From: HGM04593 sp045660825
Lineage (GTDB): Bacteria; Bacteroidota; Bacteroidia; Bacteroidales; Bacteroidaceae
Assembly (NCBI GenBank): GCA_045660825.1
Contig: JAZREN010000065.1
Location: forward strand, 6,533-70,532
DNA: 64,000 bases
Direction: 5' to 3'
In this document: positions 27,273-36,587 of the stretch, one piece after another
Position numbering within the stretch: the stretch's first letter is position 1
How the letters are laid out: each line of letters begins with the position of its first letter
Program-made: the position numbers and the translations under genes
The notes under the pieces: model-generated
What the model saw: only the letters and a program-made list of their open reading frames with translations
The model's database searches: none
Told to the model about the DNA's origin: nothing

Positions 27273-28625
27273 ATGGAAACAAGTTTCTTATCACCACGTT
27301 GGAGTGGCCGTTTAATGGGCATGTTGCTCTTTGTTGCAAGAAAGAACGGCTTGAACATTGATATTACAAATTCAACACTATTGTCATTGATGGAGCAAGT
27401 GTTCCCCATCGCAGATGAACACGAAAAGAACATCATTAACCGATTGATAGAAAAAACAAATAGCGCCGGAAATGCAAATGACGAAGAGAAAGACCAGCTT
27501 ATAAAGATCGGTTTTGCCGAAGCCATATGGTTATACAGCAAATACAGGTCATTCAATAATATCCTCGACGAGGTAGACTACCACGCCATGATGTTGCAAG
27601 AACAAGAAGCCGCAGAAAAGTCAAAGCGCAAATCAAGAAGAATCAAATGGTCGCTTTTCGCCATTGTTGTTTTAAGTATATGCCTATACAAATTCTTCCT
27701 TGGCGACTATTTGATGTATCAAGATGTAAAGCAAGAAAGGGAAGTCTACATGTGCAAGCAGTACTATGACGAGTACCCCGACGGATGGTTCTATGAAAAG
27801 GTTATGAGAATTGAGATGGAGGTAACAGACTCACCCATTGGCGTATACAGGGAATACATGCAAAAATTCCCCGATGGCAAATACATCAGCACCGTCAAAA
27901 GCAATTATGAGACTTTGTGGAACAACGAGATTGCCAAATATGAGCAACGCGACAAGTCGAACGAGGATCCGGAACTTGTAAGATACATGATGGCACTGTT
28001 GAAGCACCTTAAGGCGAACAATACCAGCACTGTACTCCTGGAAATCAACCAACACATTGACCTGAAGGACTACAGCGAGTATGACGAAGAAATAAAAGGT
28101 CTTCTTGTTGAGATGATAAATGAAGAGACTTCACTACCGCTTGAGGAAAACATGCTATCACTTAAAGACAATTTCACACAGGGAGACAAGGAGATGCTAT
28201 ACCACATCCTGTCAGAAGGTGTACAGAACGGATTCAACAAGATGTTCGCCGAAGATTTTGTAAAGATTGTCACATCAAGCGACGAAGCCGAAAAGAACTC
28301 ACCTGTACTCATTTTCAACTACACCATAAAAAACCAGGCATTCTGGCTCGATGATCTCAATATCATCGAAATCCCTGAAATTTGGACCTACGCTGTAAAT
28401 AATGTTCCAAAGTCTTACTTATTGGGAATCGACGTCCAGTTTGATGTGTATTTCACAATCCCCGGTTCAAATGTAAACTACAGTTATATTGAAATTGGCA
28501 ATCCGGGCGAAGAGATTTCAAACATTCAAGGCATAAGGGATGGATACAGATTGATGACACAATTCTGTTTCGCCCGCTTCTCGAACAAGATTTCAGAGAG
28601 AATGGGACTTGAGAAAACATATTGA
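27273..28625 (+). CDS. Uncharacterised single-pass membrane protein
   Basis: 450 residues. I do not recognise the family. Residues 1-105 form a soluble, mostly helical domain (METSFLSPRWSGRLMGMLLF..., with two EK-rich helices). A basic stretch (KSKRKSRRIK) precedes one membrane helix near 125-143, so the N-terminal part is probably cytoplasmic. The remaining 300 residues are acidic and would be periplasmic. They contain repeats of the type EYPDGWFYEKV and KFPDGKYISTV, reminiscent of a TPR-like or Sel1-like turn. A C-terminal mixed alpha/beta region has many aromatic residues. It stands alone between its own promoter and a strong terminator. Confidence 0.8.
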   Translation: METSFLSPRWSGRLMGMLLFVARKNGLNIDITNSTLLSLMEQVFPIADEHEKNIINRLIEKTNSAGNANDEEKDQLIKIGFAEAIWLYSKYRSFNNILDEVDYHAMMLQEQEAAEKSKRKSRRIKWSLFAIVVLSICLYKFFLGDYLMYQDVKQEREVYMCKQYYDEYPDGWFYEKVMRIEMEVTDSPIGVYREYMQKFPDGKYISTVKSNYETLWNNEIAKYEQRDKSNEDPELVRYMMALLKHLKANNTSTVLLEINQHIDLKDYSEYDEEIKGLLVEMINEETSLPLEENMLSLKDNFTQGDKEMLYHILSEGVQNGFNKMFAEDFVKIVTSSDEAEKNSPVLIFNYTIKNQAFWLDDLNIIEIPEIWTYAVNNVPKSYLLGIDVQFDVYFTIPGSNVNYSYIEIGNPGEEISNIQGIRDGYRLMTQFCFARFSNKISERMGLEKTY

Positions 28626-28648
28626 TATGTATAAGAACATTCAGTCAT

Positions 28649-28690
28649 AGACAACATCCCGCCATTAAAAAATGGCGGGATGTTGTCTAA
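28649..28690 (+). terminator. Perfect 18-bp terminator hairpin
   Basis: 28649-28666 pairs perfectly with 28671-28688 over an AAAA loop, 24 bases after the preceding stop codon. The T-run is short (TGTTGTCTAA). Confidence 0.75.
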
Positions 28691-28729
28691 CACGACTGCT
28701 TTATTCACAAAACGTGCACACATTCTCGC

Positions 28730-28747
28730 TATTTTTGTGTAACTTTG
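28730..28747 (+). promoter_or_regulatory. Two overlapping -7 boxes before typA
   Basis: TATTTTTG (28730-28737) and TAACTTTG (28740-28747), either of which could start the typA transcript about 235 bases before its ATG. The long leader contains a dispersed palindromic repeat. Confidence 0.45.
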
Positions 28748-28836
28748 CAGTCGCTTGCGACTGCTCAACTACAGAGCACGCAACACCGGACATAAACAAA
28801 AAAAAGAAACAAGAAGAGTTGTATCCCTCCGTTTTC

Positions 28837-28909
28837 TGTCATACTGAGCATAGCGAAGTATCTCTTTTATACAACATATTGAGATCCTTCACATCCGTTC
28901 AGGATGACA
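28837..28909. repeat. Dispersed palindromic repeat, copy 2
   Basis: TGTCATACTGAGCATAGCG at the left, CACATCCGTTCAGGATGACA at the right. It lies in the typA leader. It closely matches the copy at 46869-46948 (same right end apart from one base). Confidence 0.8.
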
Positions 28910-28979
28910 AATTCACGAATAAGAATTGAAATTGGGGCAACATCTATATTACTCAATAAACAAGGAAACAAAGATATAT

Positions 28980-30776
28980 ATGCAGAATATTCGTAACATC
29001 GCAATCATTGCGCACGTAGACCACGGTAAGACAACACTCGTTGACAAATTGATGTTGGCAGGTAACCTGCTGAAGGAGCAGGACAATGACAAACTCACAC
29101 TCGACAACAACGAGTTGGAGCGCGAGAGAGGTATAACCATCCTTTCAAAGAACGTATCAATCCAGTACAAGGATACAAAAATCAACATCATTGACACTCC
29201 GGGACACAGCGACTTTGGTGGCGAGGTTGAGCGCGTGCTCAACATGGCCGACGGATGTATTCTGCTTGTGGATGCCTTTGAAGGCCCCATGCCACAGACA
29301 CGTTTCGTGCTGCAGAAGGCATTGCAGATTGGTTTGAAACCCATTGTTGTCGTAAACAAGGTAGACAAACCCAACTGCCGCCCCGAGGAGGTGTATGAAA
29401 TGGTATTCGACCTCATGTTCTCTCTTGAGGCTACAGAGGAGCAACTCGATTTCCCCGTACTCTACGGTAGTGCAAAGAACAACTGGATGAGTACAGACTG
29501 GCGCAACGAGACTACCGACCTTACCGCACTGCTTGACGCAATCCTTGAGCACATCCCTGCACCCGAGAAGCTGGAGGGTACACCACAGATGCTCATCACA
29601 TCGCTTGACTACTCGCCCTATACCGGCCGTATTGCCGTTGGACGCGTACATCGTGGTACACTCACCGAGGGCGCGAACGTGACACTCGTGAACCGCAACG
29701 GCGAACAGAGCAAAATGAAGATAAAGGAACTTCACACATTCGAAGGCCTTGGCCGTCGCAAGACCGAGAGCGTGTCATCGGGCGACATCTGTGCCATTGT
29801 GGGACTTGAGAAATTTGAGATTGGCGACACCATCTGCGACTTTGAGAACCCCGAGGCATTGCCACCTATCGCCATTGACGAGCCAACAATGAGCATGCTC
29901 TTCACAATCAACGACTCGCCATTCTTTGGCAAGGAGGGCAAGTTCGTGACATCGCGTCACATACAAGAGCGCCTTGACAAGGAGCTCGACAAGAACCTTG
30001 CACTACGCGTGAAGAAAGACCCCGAGGAGGATGCATGGACTGTATTCGGCCGCGGTGTGCTCCACCTCTCGGTACTCATTGAGACCATGCGTCGCGAGGG
30101 TTATGAGCTACAGGTAGGTCAACCACAGGTAATCTACAAGGAGATTGACGGTGTAAAGCACGAGCCAATTGAGGAGCTCACAATTAATGTGCCAACCGAC
30201 TACTCAAGCAAAATCATCGATATGGTCACACGCCGCAAGGGTGAGATGCTGTCAATGGAGGCACAGGCCGACCGCGTGAACATCGAGTTCAATATCCCTT
30301 CACGTGGTATCATCGGCTTGCGCACAAACGTGCTCACAGCATCGGCCGGCGAGGCCATCATGGCACACCGTTTCAAAGAGTACCAACCATTCAAGGGCGA
30401 GATTGAGCGCCGCACAAACGGTTCGTTGGTGGTAATGGAGAGCGGCACAGCGTTCGCATATGCAATTGACAAGCTGCAGGAGCGCGGAAAGTTCTTCATC
30501 AGTCCACAGGAGGATGTATATGCCGGCCAGGTTGTCGGTGAGCACATCCACGAGAACGACCTTGTAATCAACGTCACAAAGAGCAAGAAACTCACCAACA
30601 TGCGCGCAAGCGGAAGCGATGACAAGGCACGCATTGTTCCACCAATCATCTTCTCACTCGAGGAGGCACTGGAGTACATCAAGGAGGACGAATACCTTGA
30701 GGTGACACCAAAATCAATGCGCATGCGCAAGATTATCCTCGACGAGATTGAGCGCAAACGTGCAAATAAGCAATAA
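28980..30776 (+). CDS. typA: Ribosome-associated translational GTPase TypA/BipA
   Basis: 598 residues from ATG 28980, the usual BipA length. G motifs: AHVDHGKTTL (G1), RERGITILSKN (G2), DTPGHSDFGGEVERV (G3), NKVDKP (G4). Then beta-barrel and EF-G-like domains III/V (GVLHLSVLIETMRREGYE) and the BipA-specific C-terminal domain (RKIILDEIERKR). It assists 50S assembly and stress adaptation. The upstream in-frame codons before 28980 are in the leader and show no family similarity. Confidence 0.97.
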   Translation: MQNIRNIAIIAHVDHGKTTLVDKLMLAGNLLKEQDNDKLTLDNNELERERGITILSKNVSIQYKDTKINIIDTPGHSDFGGEVERVLNMADGCILLVDAFEGPMPQTRFVLQKALQIGLKPIVVVNKVDKPNCRPEEVYEMVFDLMFSLEATEEQLDFPVLYGSAKNNWMSTDWRNETTDLTALLDAILEHIPAPEKLEGTPQMLITSLDYSPYTGRIAVGRVHRGTLTEGANVTLVNRNGEQSKMKIKELHTFEGLGRRKTESVSSGDICAIVGLEKFEIGDTICDFENPEALPPIAIDEPTMSMLFTINDSPFFGKEGKFVTSRHIQERLDKELDKNLALRVKKDPEEDAWTVFGRGVLHLSVLIETMRREGYELQVGQPQVIYKEIDGVKHEPIEELTINVPTDYSSKIIDMVTRRKGEMLSMEAQADRVNIEFNIPSRGIIGLRTNVLTASAGEAIMAHRFKEYQPFKGEIERRTNGSLVVMESGTAFAYAIDKLQERGKFFISPQEDVYAGQVVGEHIHENDLVINVTKSKKLTNMRASGSDDKARIVPPIIFSLEEALEYIKEDEYLEVTPKSMRMRKIILDEIERKRANKQ

Positions 30777-30799
30777 CATTTGCTCACGATATCACTAGT

Positions 30800-31879
30800 A
30801 TGAAAAGGCTGTCGATATACATCCTGCTGTTATTCCTCCTCTTCTCCTGCAAAGGGAATGAGGCATCCTTGTATACCATACAGGGAAATGGAGCCACAGA
30901 GGGCGCTGTATATCTTTGGAGTACCGATGAAAAACACAGGGAATTGTCGTCAACAGTAAGTAATGGAAGTTTCTCATTTTCCATCCCCTTGAGCAATGCA
31001 ACCCGGCTGATGTTGGCACTCCCCGACGGCAATGTCGTTACCCTTTTTGCCGAGCCTGGACAAACTGCGGCATTGCAACCCGACAGCATGCTAAAAAGCG
31101 GGTGGCATGTGGCAGGCGGCACCACACAGGTGTTGCACGATAGCATTTCTCGTATTCTTGACGAAGCAACAGATATCTCAAAGCAGAAAAAAATCATTGA
31201 GGAGTTCTCAAAGAAATACCCGTTGAGCGAGGTGAACGTGGAACTGTTCCGCCGTTACCTAATAGACATCCCCAACCCCGACAATGAATATATCCGCAAA
31301 GCGATATCCAAATTGAGCGGTCCACTGCAGGACAACAGATATATTGCAACTATCAACAAGCAGCTCGACAAGAAGAACGGCAACGTCAAGCACCGCATGT
31401 TCCCCACTTTCAACTACACCACAGCCGATAGCATAAAGACCAACATCGGACGTTACTCCGACAAGTATCTACTTGTAAATATCTGGGCAACCTGGCATAA
31501 CGGCAGCCGCGAGCAGTTGCAGGAGCTTCGCAGCATAAGAGACAGTGTTCGAAGCGAAAATTTCGCGATACTCAATATCTCCATAGACAGCGACAGCACT
31601 GCATGGCTCAACGCGATAACCAACGACAGCATCATTGGTGACAATGTGATTGAGCCCAAAGGCATGAACAGCGATATCCTGGAGATATTCAACATCACAT
31701 CGCTCCCCTACTCGGTGCTAGTAACGCCCTACAAGCGAATAGCAGAATACAACCTGCCGCTCGACAGCGTTACTGCAGCCACAATTGATTCTTTGACACA
31801 CAAGCACGACACAAAGAATCAGAAAAAGGAAGAGAAGAAAGTTAAGGAGAAAAAGAAAAACAACAGAATAAAGATATAA
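30800..31879 (+). CDS. Thioredoxin-fold lipoprotein (DUF4369-type) lacking the redox cysteines
   Basis: 359 residues. Lipoprotein signal ends LFLLFSC (C21). Residues about 25-110 resemble the DUF4369 beta domain found before TlpA-like modules (IQGNGATEGAVYLWSTDE). About 210-330 has a thioredoxin-like fold with LLVNIWATWHNGSREQLQEL where active members have WATWCxxC. Both cysteines are absent (H-N-G-S), so it cannot be a disulfide reductase. The C-terminal tail is very Lys rich (KKEEKKVKEKKKNNR). It is one base before comM, so the two are co-transcribed. A periplasmic binding or scaffold role is inference. Confidence 0.75.
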   Translation: MKRLSIYILLLFLLFSCKGNEASLYTIQGNGATEGAVYLWSTDEKHRELSSTVSNGSFSFSIPLSNATRLMLALPDGNVVTLFAEPGQTAALQPDSMLKSGWHVAGGTTQVLHDSISRILDEATDISKQKKIIEEFSKKYPLSEVNVELFRRYLIDIPNPDNEYIRKAISKLSGPLQDNRYIATINKQLDKKNGNVKHRMFPTFNYTTADSIKTNIGRYSDKYLLVNIWATWHNGSREQLQELRSIRDSVRSENFAILNISIDSDSTAWLNAITNDSIIGDNVIEPKGMNSDILEIFNITSLPYSVLVTPYKRIAEYNLPLDSVTAATIDSLTHKHDTKNQKKEEKKVKEKKKNNRIKI

Positions 31880-31880
31880 T

Positions 31881-33419
31881 ATGCTCGTAAAGGTTCTTGC
31901 AGCAGCCATACAAGGCATAAACGCAACACTTGTCACCATTGAGGTCAATGCATTGCGAGGCATAAAGTTCTATCTCGTAGGACTCCCGGACAACGCTGTC
32001 AAGGAGAGCCAACAACGAATAAACTCGGCATTCCACCACAATGGTCTGCGCTTTCCCAGCAAGCAGATCATCGTGAACATGGCGCCAGCCGACATAAAGA
32101 AGGAGGGCTCGGCCTATGACCTGCCAATTGCCATTGGCATACTCGCCGCCGACGAAGCCGTATCGACCGCAAAGCTCGACCGCTACCTTATAATGGGAGA
32201 ACTCGGACTCGACGGCAAGTTGTTGCCCATCAAGGGCGCACTACCCATCACCATCAAAGCCAAAGAACTGGGTTACGAAGGCATAATACTACCCGCCGGC
32301 AATGCAGCCGAGGCTGCTGTTGTCAACGGCATCACCGTCTATGGCGCCAATGACCTTTCACAGGTGCTGCAGTTCCTTGACGACAAGGAAGAGATTCCCC
32401 CATACAAGGTTGACATTGTAAACGATTTCTATTTAAAGCAAAGTTCATTTCCTTTCGATTTCAGCGAGGTGCGCGGACAGGAGAGCGTGAAACGCGCCTT
32501 TGAGGTAGCAGCTGCAGGCGGCCACAACCTTATTATGGTAGGTCCTCCGGGAAGCGGAAAGTCAATGATGGCAAAACGTCTGCCCTCAATACTGCCGCCA
32601 CTCACTCTTGATGAGAGCCTTGAGACAACAAAGATACACTCCGTGAGCGGGATGATGCCCGACGGCATATCACTCATCACCCAACGCCCATTCCGCAGCC
32701 CGCACCACACAATTTCGTCGGTAGCGCTGTGCGGTGGAGGAGCAAACCCCAAGCCCGGCGAGATATCACTTGCACACAACGGCGTGCTGTTCCTTGACGA
32801 ATTGCCCGAGTTCAGCCGCGACGTGCTCGAGGTGATGCGCCAGCCGCTCGAAGACCGCAAGATTTGCGTTGCACGCGCCAACTACAAGGTGGAGTACCCT
32901 GCCGGCGTCATGTTCATTGCATCAATGAACCCATGCCCCTGCGGTTACTACAACCACCCAACCAAGCCCTGCACATGCAGTCCCGGCCAAGTTCAGCGAT
33001 ACCTTAATAAGATAAGCGGACCGTTGCTCGACCGCATCGACCTGCAGATTGAGATTACCCCCGTACCATTTGAGGATATATCGAAAACAGCACCAGGCGA
33101 ACCAAGCGCAACAATACGCGAGCGCGTTGTTGCCGCACGAAAAATACAGGAAGAGCGCTATAAGACAGAGAAAGGCATATACTGCAACGCACAGATGACA
33201 CCCAAACTGATTTCAAAATATGCCGCACTCGACGAAACAAGCCTTGCAATGCTCAAGACCGCCATGACAAAGTTCGACCTCTCGGCACGCGCATATGACC
33301 GCATACTCAAGGTTGCACGCACCATTGCCGACCTCGACGGCAGCGAGAACATACAGTTCCAGCACATAGCCGAGGCCATAGGCTACCGTAACCTTGACCG
33401 TGGCAGCTGGGGAACATAG
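31881..33419 (+). CDS. comM: YifB/ComM family Mg-chelatase-like AAA+ ATPase
   Basis: 512 residues. N-terminal Lon-protease-like domain 1-170 (NATLVTIEVNALRGIKFYLVGLPDNAVKES), AAA+ core with Walker A GPPGSGKSMMAKRL near 220 and Walker B VLFLDELPEF near 300, sensor MFIASMNPCPCGY, zinc-type Cys cluster CPCGYYNHPTKPCTC, and a C-terminal Mg-chelatase-like helical domain. ComM is a helicase that extends branch migration during transformation and recombination. Family length is normal. Confidence 0.95.
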   Translation: MLVKVLAAAIQGINATLVTIEVNALRGIKFYLVGLPDNAVKESQQRINSAFHHNGLRFPSKQIIVNMAPADIKKEGSAYDLPIAIGILAADEAVSTAKLDRYLIMGELGLDGKLLPIKGALPITIKAKELGYEGIILPAGNAAEAAVVNGITVYGANDLSQVLQFLDDKEEIPPYKVDIVNDFYLKQSSFPFDFSEVRGQESVKRAFEVAAAGGHNLIMVGPPGSGKSMMAKRLPSILPPLTLDESLETTKIHSVSGMMPDGISLITQRPFRSPHHTISSVALCGGGANPKPGEISLAHNGVLFLDELPEFSRDVLEVMRQPLEDRKICVARANYKVEYPAGVMFIASMNPCPCGYYNHPTKPCTCSPGQVQRYLNKISGPLLDRIDLQIEITPVPFEDISKTAPGEPSATIRERVVAARKIQEERYKTEKGIYCNAQMTPKLISKYAALDETSLAMLKTAMTKFDLSARAYDRILKVARTIADLDGSENIQFQHIAEAIGYRNLDRGSWGT

Positions 33420-33425
33420 TGGACA

Positions 33426-33462
33426 CACCACGCACGTGGTGCAGAGTTATCAAGTTTTTTTA
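33426..33462 (+). terminator. Weak terminator after comM
   Basis: CACCACG-CA-CGTGGTG hairpin (33426-33441) followed within 13 bases by TTTTTTT. The short stem makes it a weak candidate. Confidence 0.5.
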
Positions 33463-33488
33463 GGGTGGAGAGATATGTTTTTACTATA

Positions 33489-34391
33489 ATGGCAAATATG
33501 ACTGAAAATAATGAGATATGGATATTCCTTTCTCATTCAAACAAGGATTATGAAAAAGTTAGGCAAGTAAGGAATCTGCTAGAAGAGCATTCTTTGAGAC
33601 CCCTTATGTTTTTTCTGAAATGCCTGAACGATGATGATGAGATAGACTCGCTGATAAAACGCGAAATAGACTGCCGCACACGCTTTATACTATGCGACAG
33701 TGAGAATGCAAGAAATTCTTATTGGGTGCAAAAGGAGATGGAATATATCAAGTCACAAAACCGACATCTCGTCACGATTGATTTATCAAAGAGCATAGAA
33801 GAAATCTACTCAACCTTGAACCATTTTATCAACCAGACAAGAATCTTCATATCCTATAATGGCAATGAATTCAAACTGGCTGATATGGTTTACAATCGAC
33901 TCTCAAAATTAGATTTTTCAGTTTATATTGACAGGCTTTGGGATTTTAGCCAACCATACAAACAGAAATACAGTGATACTATACATCATTTAACAGACTC
34001 CGTAATAAGAACAAATGGATATGTAGTCGCGATCATGAATAAAAAGATTTTGGTTCCAACCAGCGGTTCCAGATATGAGCTCAAGAAAGCCATACACGAG
34101 AACATCAGCACATGCAGCAAAACCCCAAACATAATTCCATTCGCAACCGACGCCTCTGTCATCAGTGCAATATCAGAGGATGCAGAAATCAACATATTGA
34201 CAGAATGTAATATCAAAAACCTTGAACAGTTCTGCAGCATTGAAGACAAATGCAATGAGATTGTTAAGACCGTCATTGCAAAACTGATGTCATCCGGTTC
34301 AATAAAAGTTCTTGCCGACAACTTTGCACAAGATGGAAATGCAAAGGAAGCCGAATTCCTCTACAGTATTATAGATAGCGAATTTTTATGA
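33489..34391 (+). CDS. Protein with two tandem TIR domains
   Basis: About 300 residues from ATG 33489. Domain 1 (about 10-110) starts IWIFLSHSNKDY and has SYWVQKEMEYI, where E83 aligns by motif with the catalytic glutamate of NAD-cleaving TIRs (DWVHKE in SARM1). Domain 2 (about 123-225) starts RIFISYNGNEF and has SGSRYELKKAI with a glutamate at the same place. The rest is helical. No transmembrane or other effector domain. Bacterial TIR proteins act as NADases or signal-producing enzymes in antiphage defence, or as host-directed effectors. Visibly A+T richer than its neighbours, which hints at transfer. No defence partner gene is adjacent. Confidence 0.75.
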   Translation: MANMTENNEIWIFLSHSNKDYEKVRQVRNLLEEHSLRPLMFFLKCLNDDDEIDSLIKREIDCRTRFILCDSENARNSYWVQKEMEYIKSQNRHLVTIDLSKSIEEIYSTLNHFINQTRIFISYNGNEFKLADMVYNRLSKLDFSVYIDRLWDFSQPYKQKYSDTIHHLTDSVIRTNGYVVAIMNKKILVPTSGSRYELKKAIHENISTCSKTPNIIPFATDASVISAISEDAEINILTECNIKNLEQFCSIEDKCNEIVKTVIAKLMSSGSIKVLADNFAQDGNAKEAEFLYSIIDSEFL

Positions 34392-34448
34392 ATTTGAAAG
34401 ACTTTCACATAGGAGCACCAGCAATGAACAAAATAGAAAATTTTGAAA

Positions 34449-34456
34449 TAACTTTG
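34449..34456 (+). promoter_or_regulatory. -7 box for the LOG-family gene
   Basis: TAACTTTG, 44 bases before the ATG at 34500. Confidence 0.55.
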
Positions 34457-34499
34457 TGAAAATAGTTTCTTTATTAAGACACGTGAATACATCATCGAT

Positions 34500-35084
34500 A
34501 TGGGAATAAACAACATCTGCATATACTGCGCATCGAGCAACAAGGTGGCCGAAATCTACGGCGACACGGCCTATGAGCTTGGAGCACTGCTTGCCAAGGA
34601 GGGAATAACCGTGGTTACCGGTGCCGGGAGCATTGGGCTCATGCGCAAGGTGGAGGACGGTGCACTGGAGAATGGCGGCAAGGCCATTGGCGTGATTCCG
34701 CAGTTCATGGTTGACCAGAACTGGCACCACCCCGGACTTACCGAGCTTCACATCACCGGTTCAATGCACGAGCGCAAGCAGATGATGGCCAACCTGAGCG
34801 ATGCGGTCATTGCACTTCCGGGCGGTTGCGGAACAATCGAGGAGCTGAGCGAGATTATCACATGGAAACAGCTGGGGCTTTACCTGAACCCCATTGTTAT
34901 CCTCAACATCAACGGCTACTACGACCACTTCATAGCACAGCTTGACAAGGCCGTAGAGGAGCACTTCATGGGTGAGATACACAGCAAGATATGGAGCGTA
35001 GCCACAACACCTGCCGAGGCTCTTGAAGCAATACGCAACACTCCACGTTGGAGTGCCGAGGTAAGAAAGTATGCAGCGCTATGA
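34500..35084 (+). CDS. LOG family protein (nucleoside 5'-monophosphate phosphoribohydrolase)
   Basis: 194 residues with the Rossmann-type LOG fold and the signature LPGGCGTIEELSEIITW near 106-122, plus GSMHERKQMM. The family was long misnamed lysine decarboxylase. Members release the base from nucleoside monophosphates, including cytokinin precursors in plants. In Bacteroidota the physiological substrate is unclear. Its TGA overlaps the ATG of the next gene. Confidence 0.92.
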   Translation: MGINNICIYCASSNKVAEIYGDTAYELGALLAKEGITVVTGAGSIGLMRKVEDGALENGGKAIGVIPQFMVDQNWHHPGLTELHITGSMHERKQMMANLSDAVIALPGGCGTIEELSEIITWKQLGLYLNPIVILNINGYYDHFIAQLDKAVEEHFMGEIHSKIWSVATTPAEALEAIRNTPRWSAEVRKYAAL

Positions 35085-35776
35085 CATTTGAACCAGCACC
35101 ATACAGCATGACAAATGACAACATCATTCTGCTGTTGCTCATTTTCAACTTGGTAGGCATATCGTATGTCCTGCTTATGAATGGTGCAAGCATAATCGAA
35201 CGTGCAAAGTGTATATTCTACTACGAGAACAAATCCACTCCATACAATGACAGGACGCATATAACAAAAATATGCAATTCTCTGATGGATTTCCAGACCA
35301 TCTTCTATGCCACCATTGTCACTACCGGCATTATTGACGAACACCGTTTCAACATCACACAAGAGAATTCAATACCTGTATTGGGCACACTTGCAGCAAT
35401 TTTCATTGTATACCTTTTAATAAAAAGAGGTTTGTACTACATTGTCAACAACATACTCTTTCACAAAGGGGCAAGCGAGGAGTGGGACAGTTTCTATCTC
35501 TTTGCCACAAAGCTTTGGGGATTCACCCTGACACCCGCCGCATTGGCCATTCTTTTCCTGCCGGAACTACCTTTAAAATATGTCGAAATTTATTCAATTC
35601 TGACACTTGCAGCCTATCTATTCACACTAATCAGAGGGGCTTCCAAAATCATTTTTGCAAAAAAATGCATTTATGTGGATATTTTTTTGTACCTTTGCGC
35701 ACTTGTTTTTCTACCCATGGCTATGGTGTGGAAAACCATACTACAACTGAGTGATTTTATAACTATAAAAATTTAG
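35081..35776 (+). CDS. DUF4271 family membrane protein
   Basis: 231 residues from ATG 35081 (ATGA overlap with the preceding stop). About six hydrophobic helices, with FILL-rich segments at 14-32, 85-105, 150-170, 180-200 and 210-228. Its position directly before hemD is typical of DUF4271 proteins of Bacteroidales. No catalytic motif is visible and no function is known to me. The link to hemD is positional. Confidence 0.75.
   Translation: MTFEPAPYSMTNDNIILLLLIFNLVGISYVLLMNGASIIERAKCIFYYENKSTPYNDRTHITKICNSLMDFQTIFYATIVTTGIIDEHRFNITQENSIPVLGTLAAIFIVYLLIKRGLYYIVNNILFHKGASEEWDSFYLFATKLWGFTLTPAALAILFLPELPLKYVEIYSILTLAAYLFTLIRGASKIIFAKKCIYVDIFLYLCALVFLPMAMVWKTILQLSDFITIKI
35690..35697 (+). promoter_or_regulatory. 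Internal -7 box for hemD inside the DUF4271 gene
   Basis: TACCTTTG followed by CGC, 84 bases before the hemD start, within the DUF4271 coding sequence. It would allow hemD and rnpA expression apart from the upstream genes. Confidence 0.5.
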
Positions 35777-35780
35777 AGCA

Positions 35781-36524
35781 TTGAAGGTAAGTAAGATTCT
35801 GGTATCACAGCCCAGACCTGCGACAGAGAAATCTCCATATTTCAGCATTGCGGAGAAGCACAACGTGCAGATTGACTTTTGTTCTTTCATAAAGGTAGAA
35901 GGTGTTACAGCAAAGGAATTCAGACAGCAGAAGGTATCCATACTCGACCACACTGCCATCGTATTCCTCTCACGTCACGCCATTGACCATTTCTTCACAT
36001 TGTGCAAGGAACTCAGAGTGACTATCCCCGACGACATGAAGTATTTCTGTCTCTCGGAGACCATCTCTTTATATATCCAGAAGTACGTACAGTACCGCAA
36101 GAGAAAGGTACATTACGGTAATGGCCACATCCAGGATCTTGAACCTTTGTTTGCAAAGTACAAGACCGAAAAATACTTTGTGCCTTCATCAAACGTACAC
36201 AGTGACGACTTGAACCAGTTGTTCGACAAGTACGGCATCCAACACTCACAGGCCGAGATGTACCGCACTGTAAGCACAGAGATTGCCCCCGAGTACATCA
36301 AGTCATTTGACATGCTCATCTTCTTCAGTCCACACGGTATCGATTCATTGAAGAAGAATGTCCCCGACTACGTACAGGGCGAGCAGCTAGTCGCATGCTT
36401 TGGCAACGTGACTGCAGAATACATCAAGGAGCACGGCTTGAGACTCGACCTTGAAGCGCCTTCGGCGGCGGCGACCAATATGCCTGCAGCCTTGGACGCA
36501 TACCTGACAGCGAACAACAAATAA
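35781..36524 (+). CDS. hemD: Uroporphyrinogen-III synthase
   Basis: 247 residues. Starts at TTG 35781: the encoded VSKILVSQPRPATEKSPYF is the usual N-terminus of Bacteroidales HemD, and no closer ATG exists. HemD-type two-domain fold with VFLSRHAIDHFF, NQLFDKYGI, FFSPHGIDSLKKN and AAAATNMPAAL. It cyclises hydroxymethylbilane to uroporphyrinogen III, the branch point for haem and cobalamin. B12 is used by the mutA/mutB product in this window. The non-ATG start may limit expression. Confidence 0.88.
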   Translation: MKVSKILVSQPRPATEKSPYFSIAEKHNVQIDFCSFIKVEGVTAKEFRQQKVSILDHTAIVFLSRHAIDHFFTLCKELRVTIPDDMKYFCLSETISLYIQKYVQYRKRKVHYGNGHIQDLEPLFAKYKTEKYFVPSSNVHSDDLNQLFDKYGIQHSQAEMYRTVSTEIAPEYIKSFDMLIFFSPHGIDSLKKNVPDYVQGEQLVACFGNVTAEYIKEHGLRLDLEAPSAAATNMPAALDAYLTANNK

Positions 36525-36537
36525 AAGATAATTCCTT

Positions 36538-36562
36538 CAGCCTCGTCCACAAGACGGGGCTG
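36538..36562. other. Hairpin between hemD and rnpA
   Basis: CAGCCTCGTC pairs with GACGGGGCTG (one G-T pair). There is no downstream T-run, so it is more likely a leader hairpin or processing site than a terminator. Confidence 0.4.
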
Positions 36563-36587
36563 ATTCATTAAAAAAACGGACGTAGGG

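Noticed and set aside
34424..34458. Eleven-codon ORF before the LOG-family gene
   Set aside because: It overlaps the -7 box at 34449-34456 and has no conserved feature.
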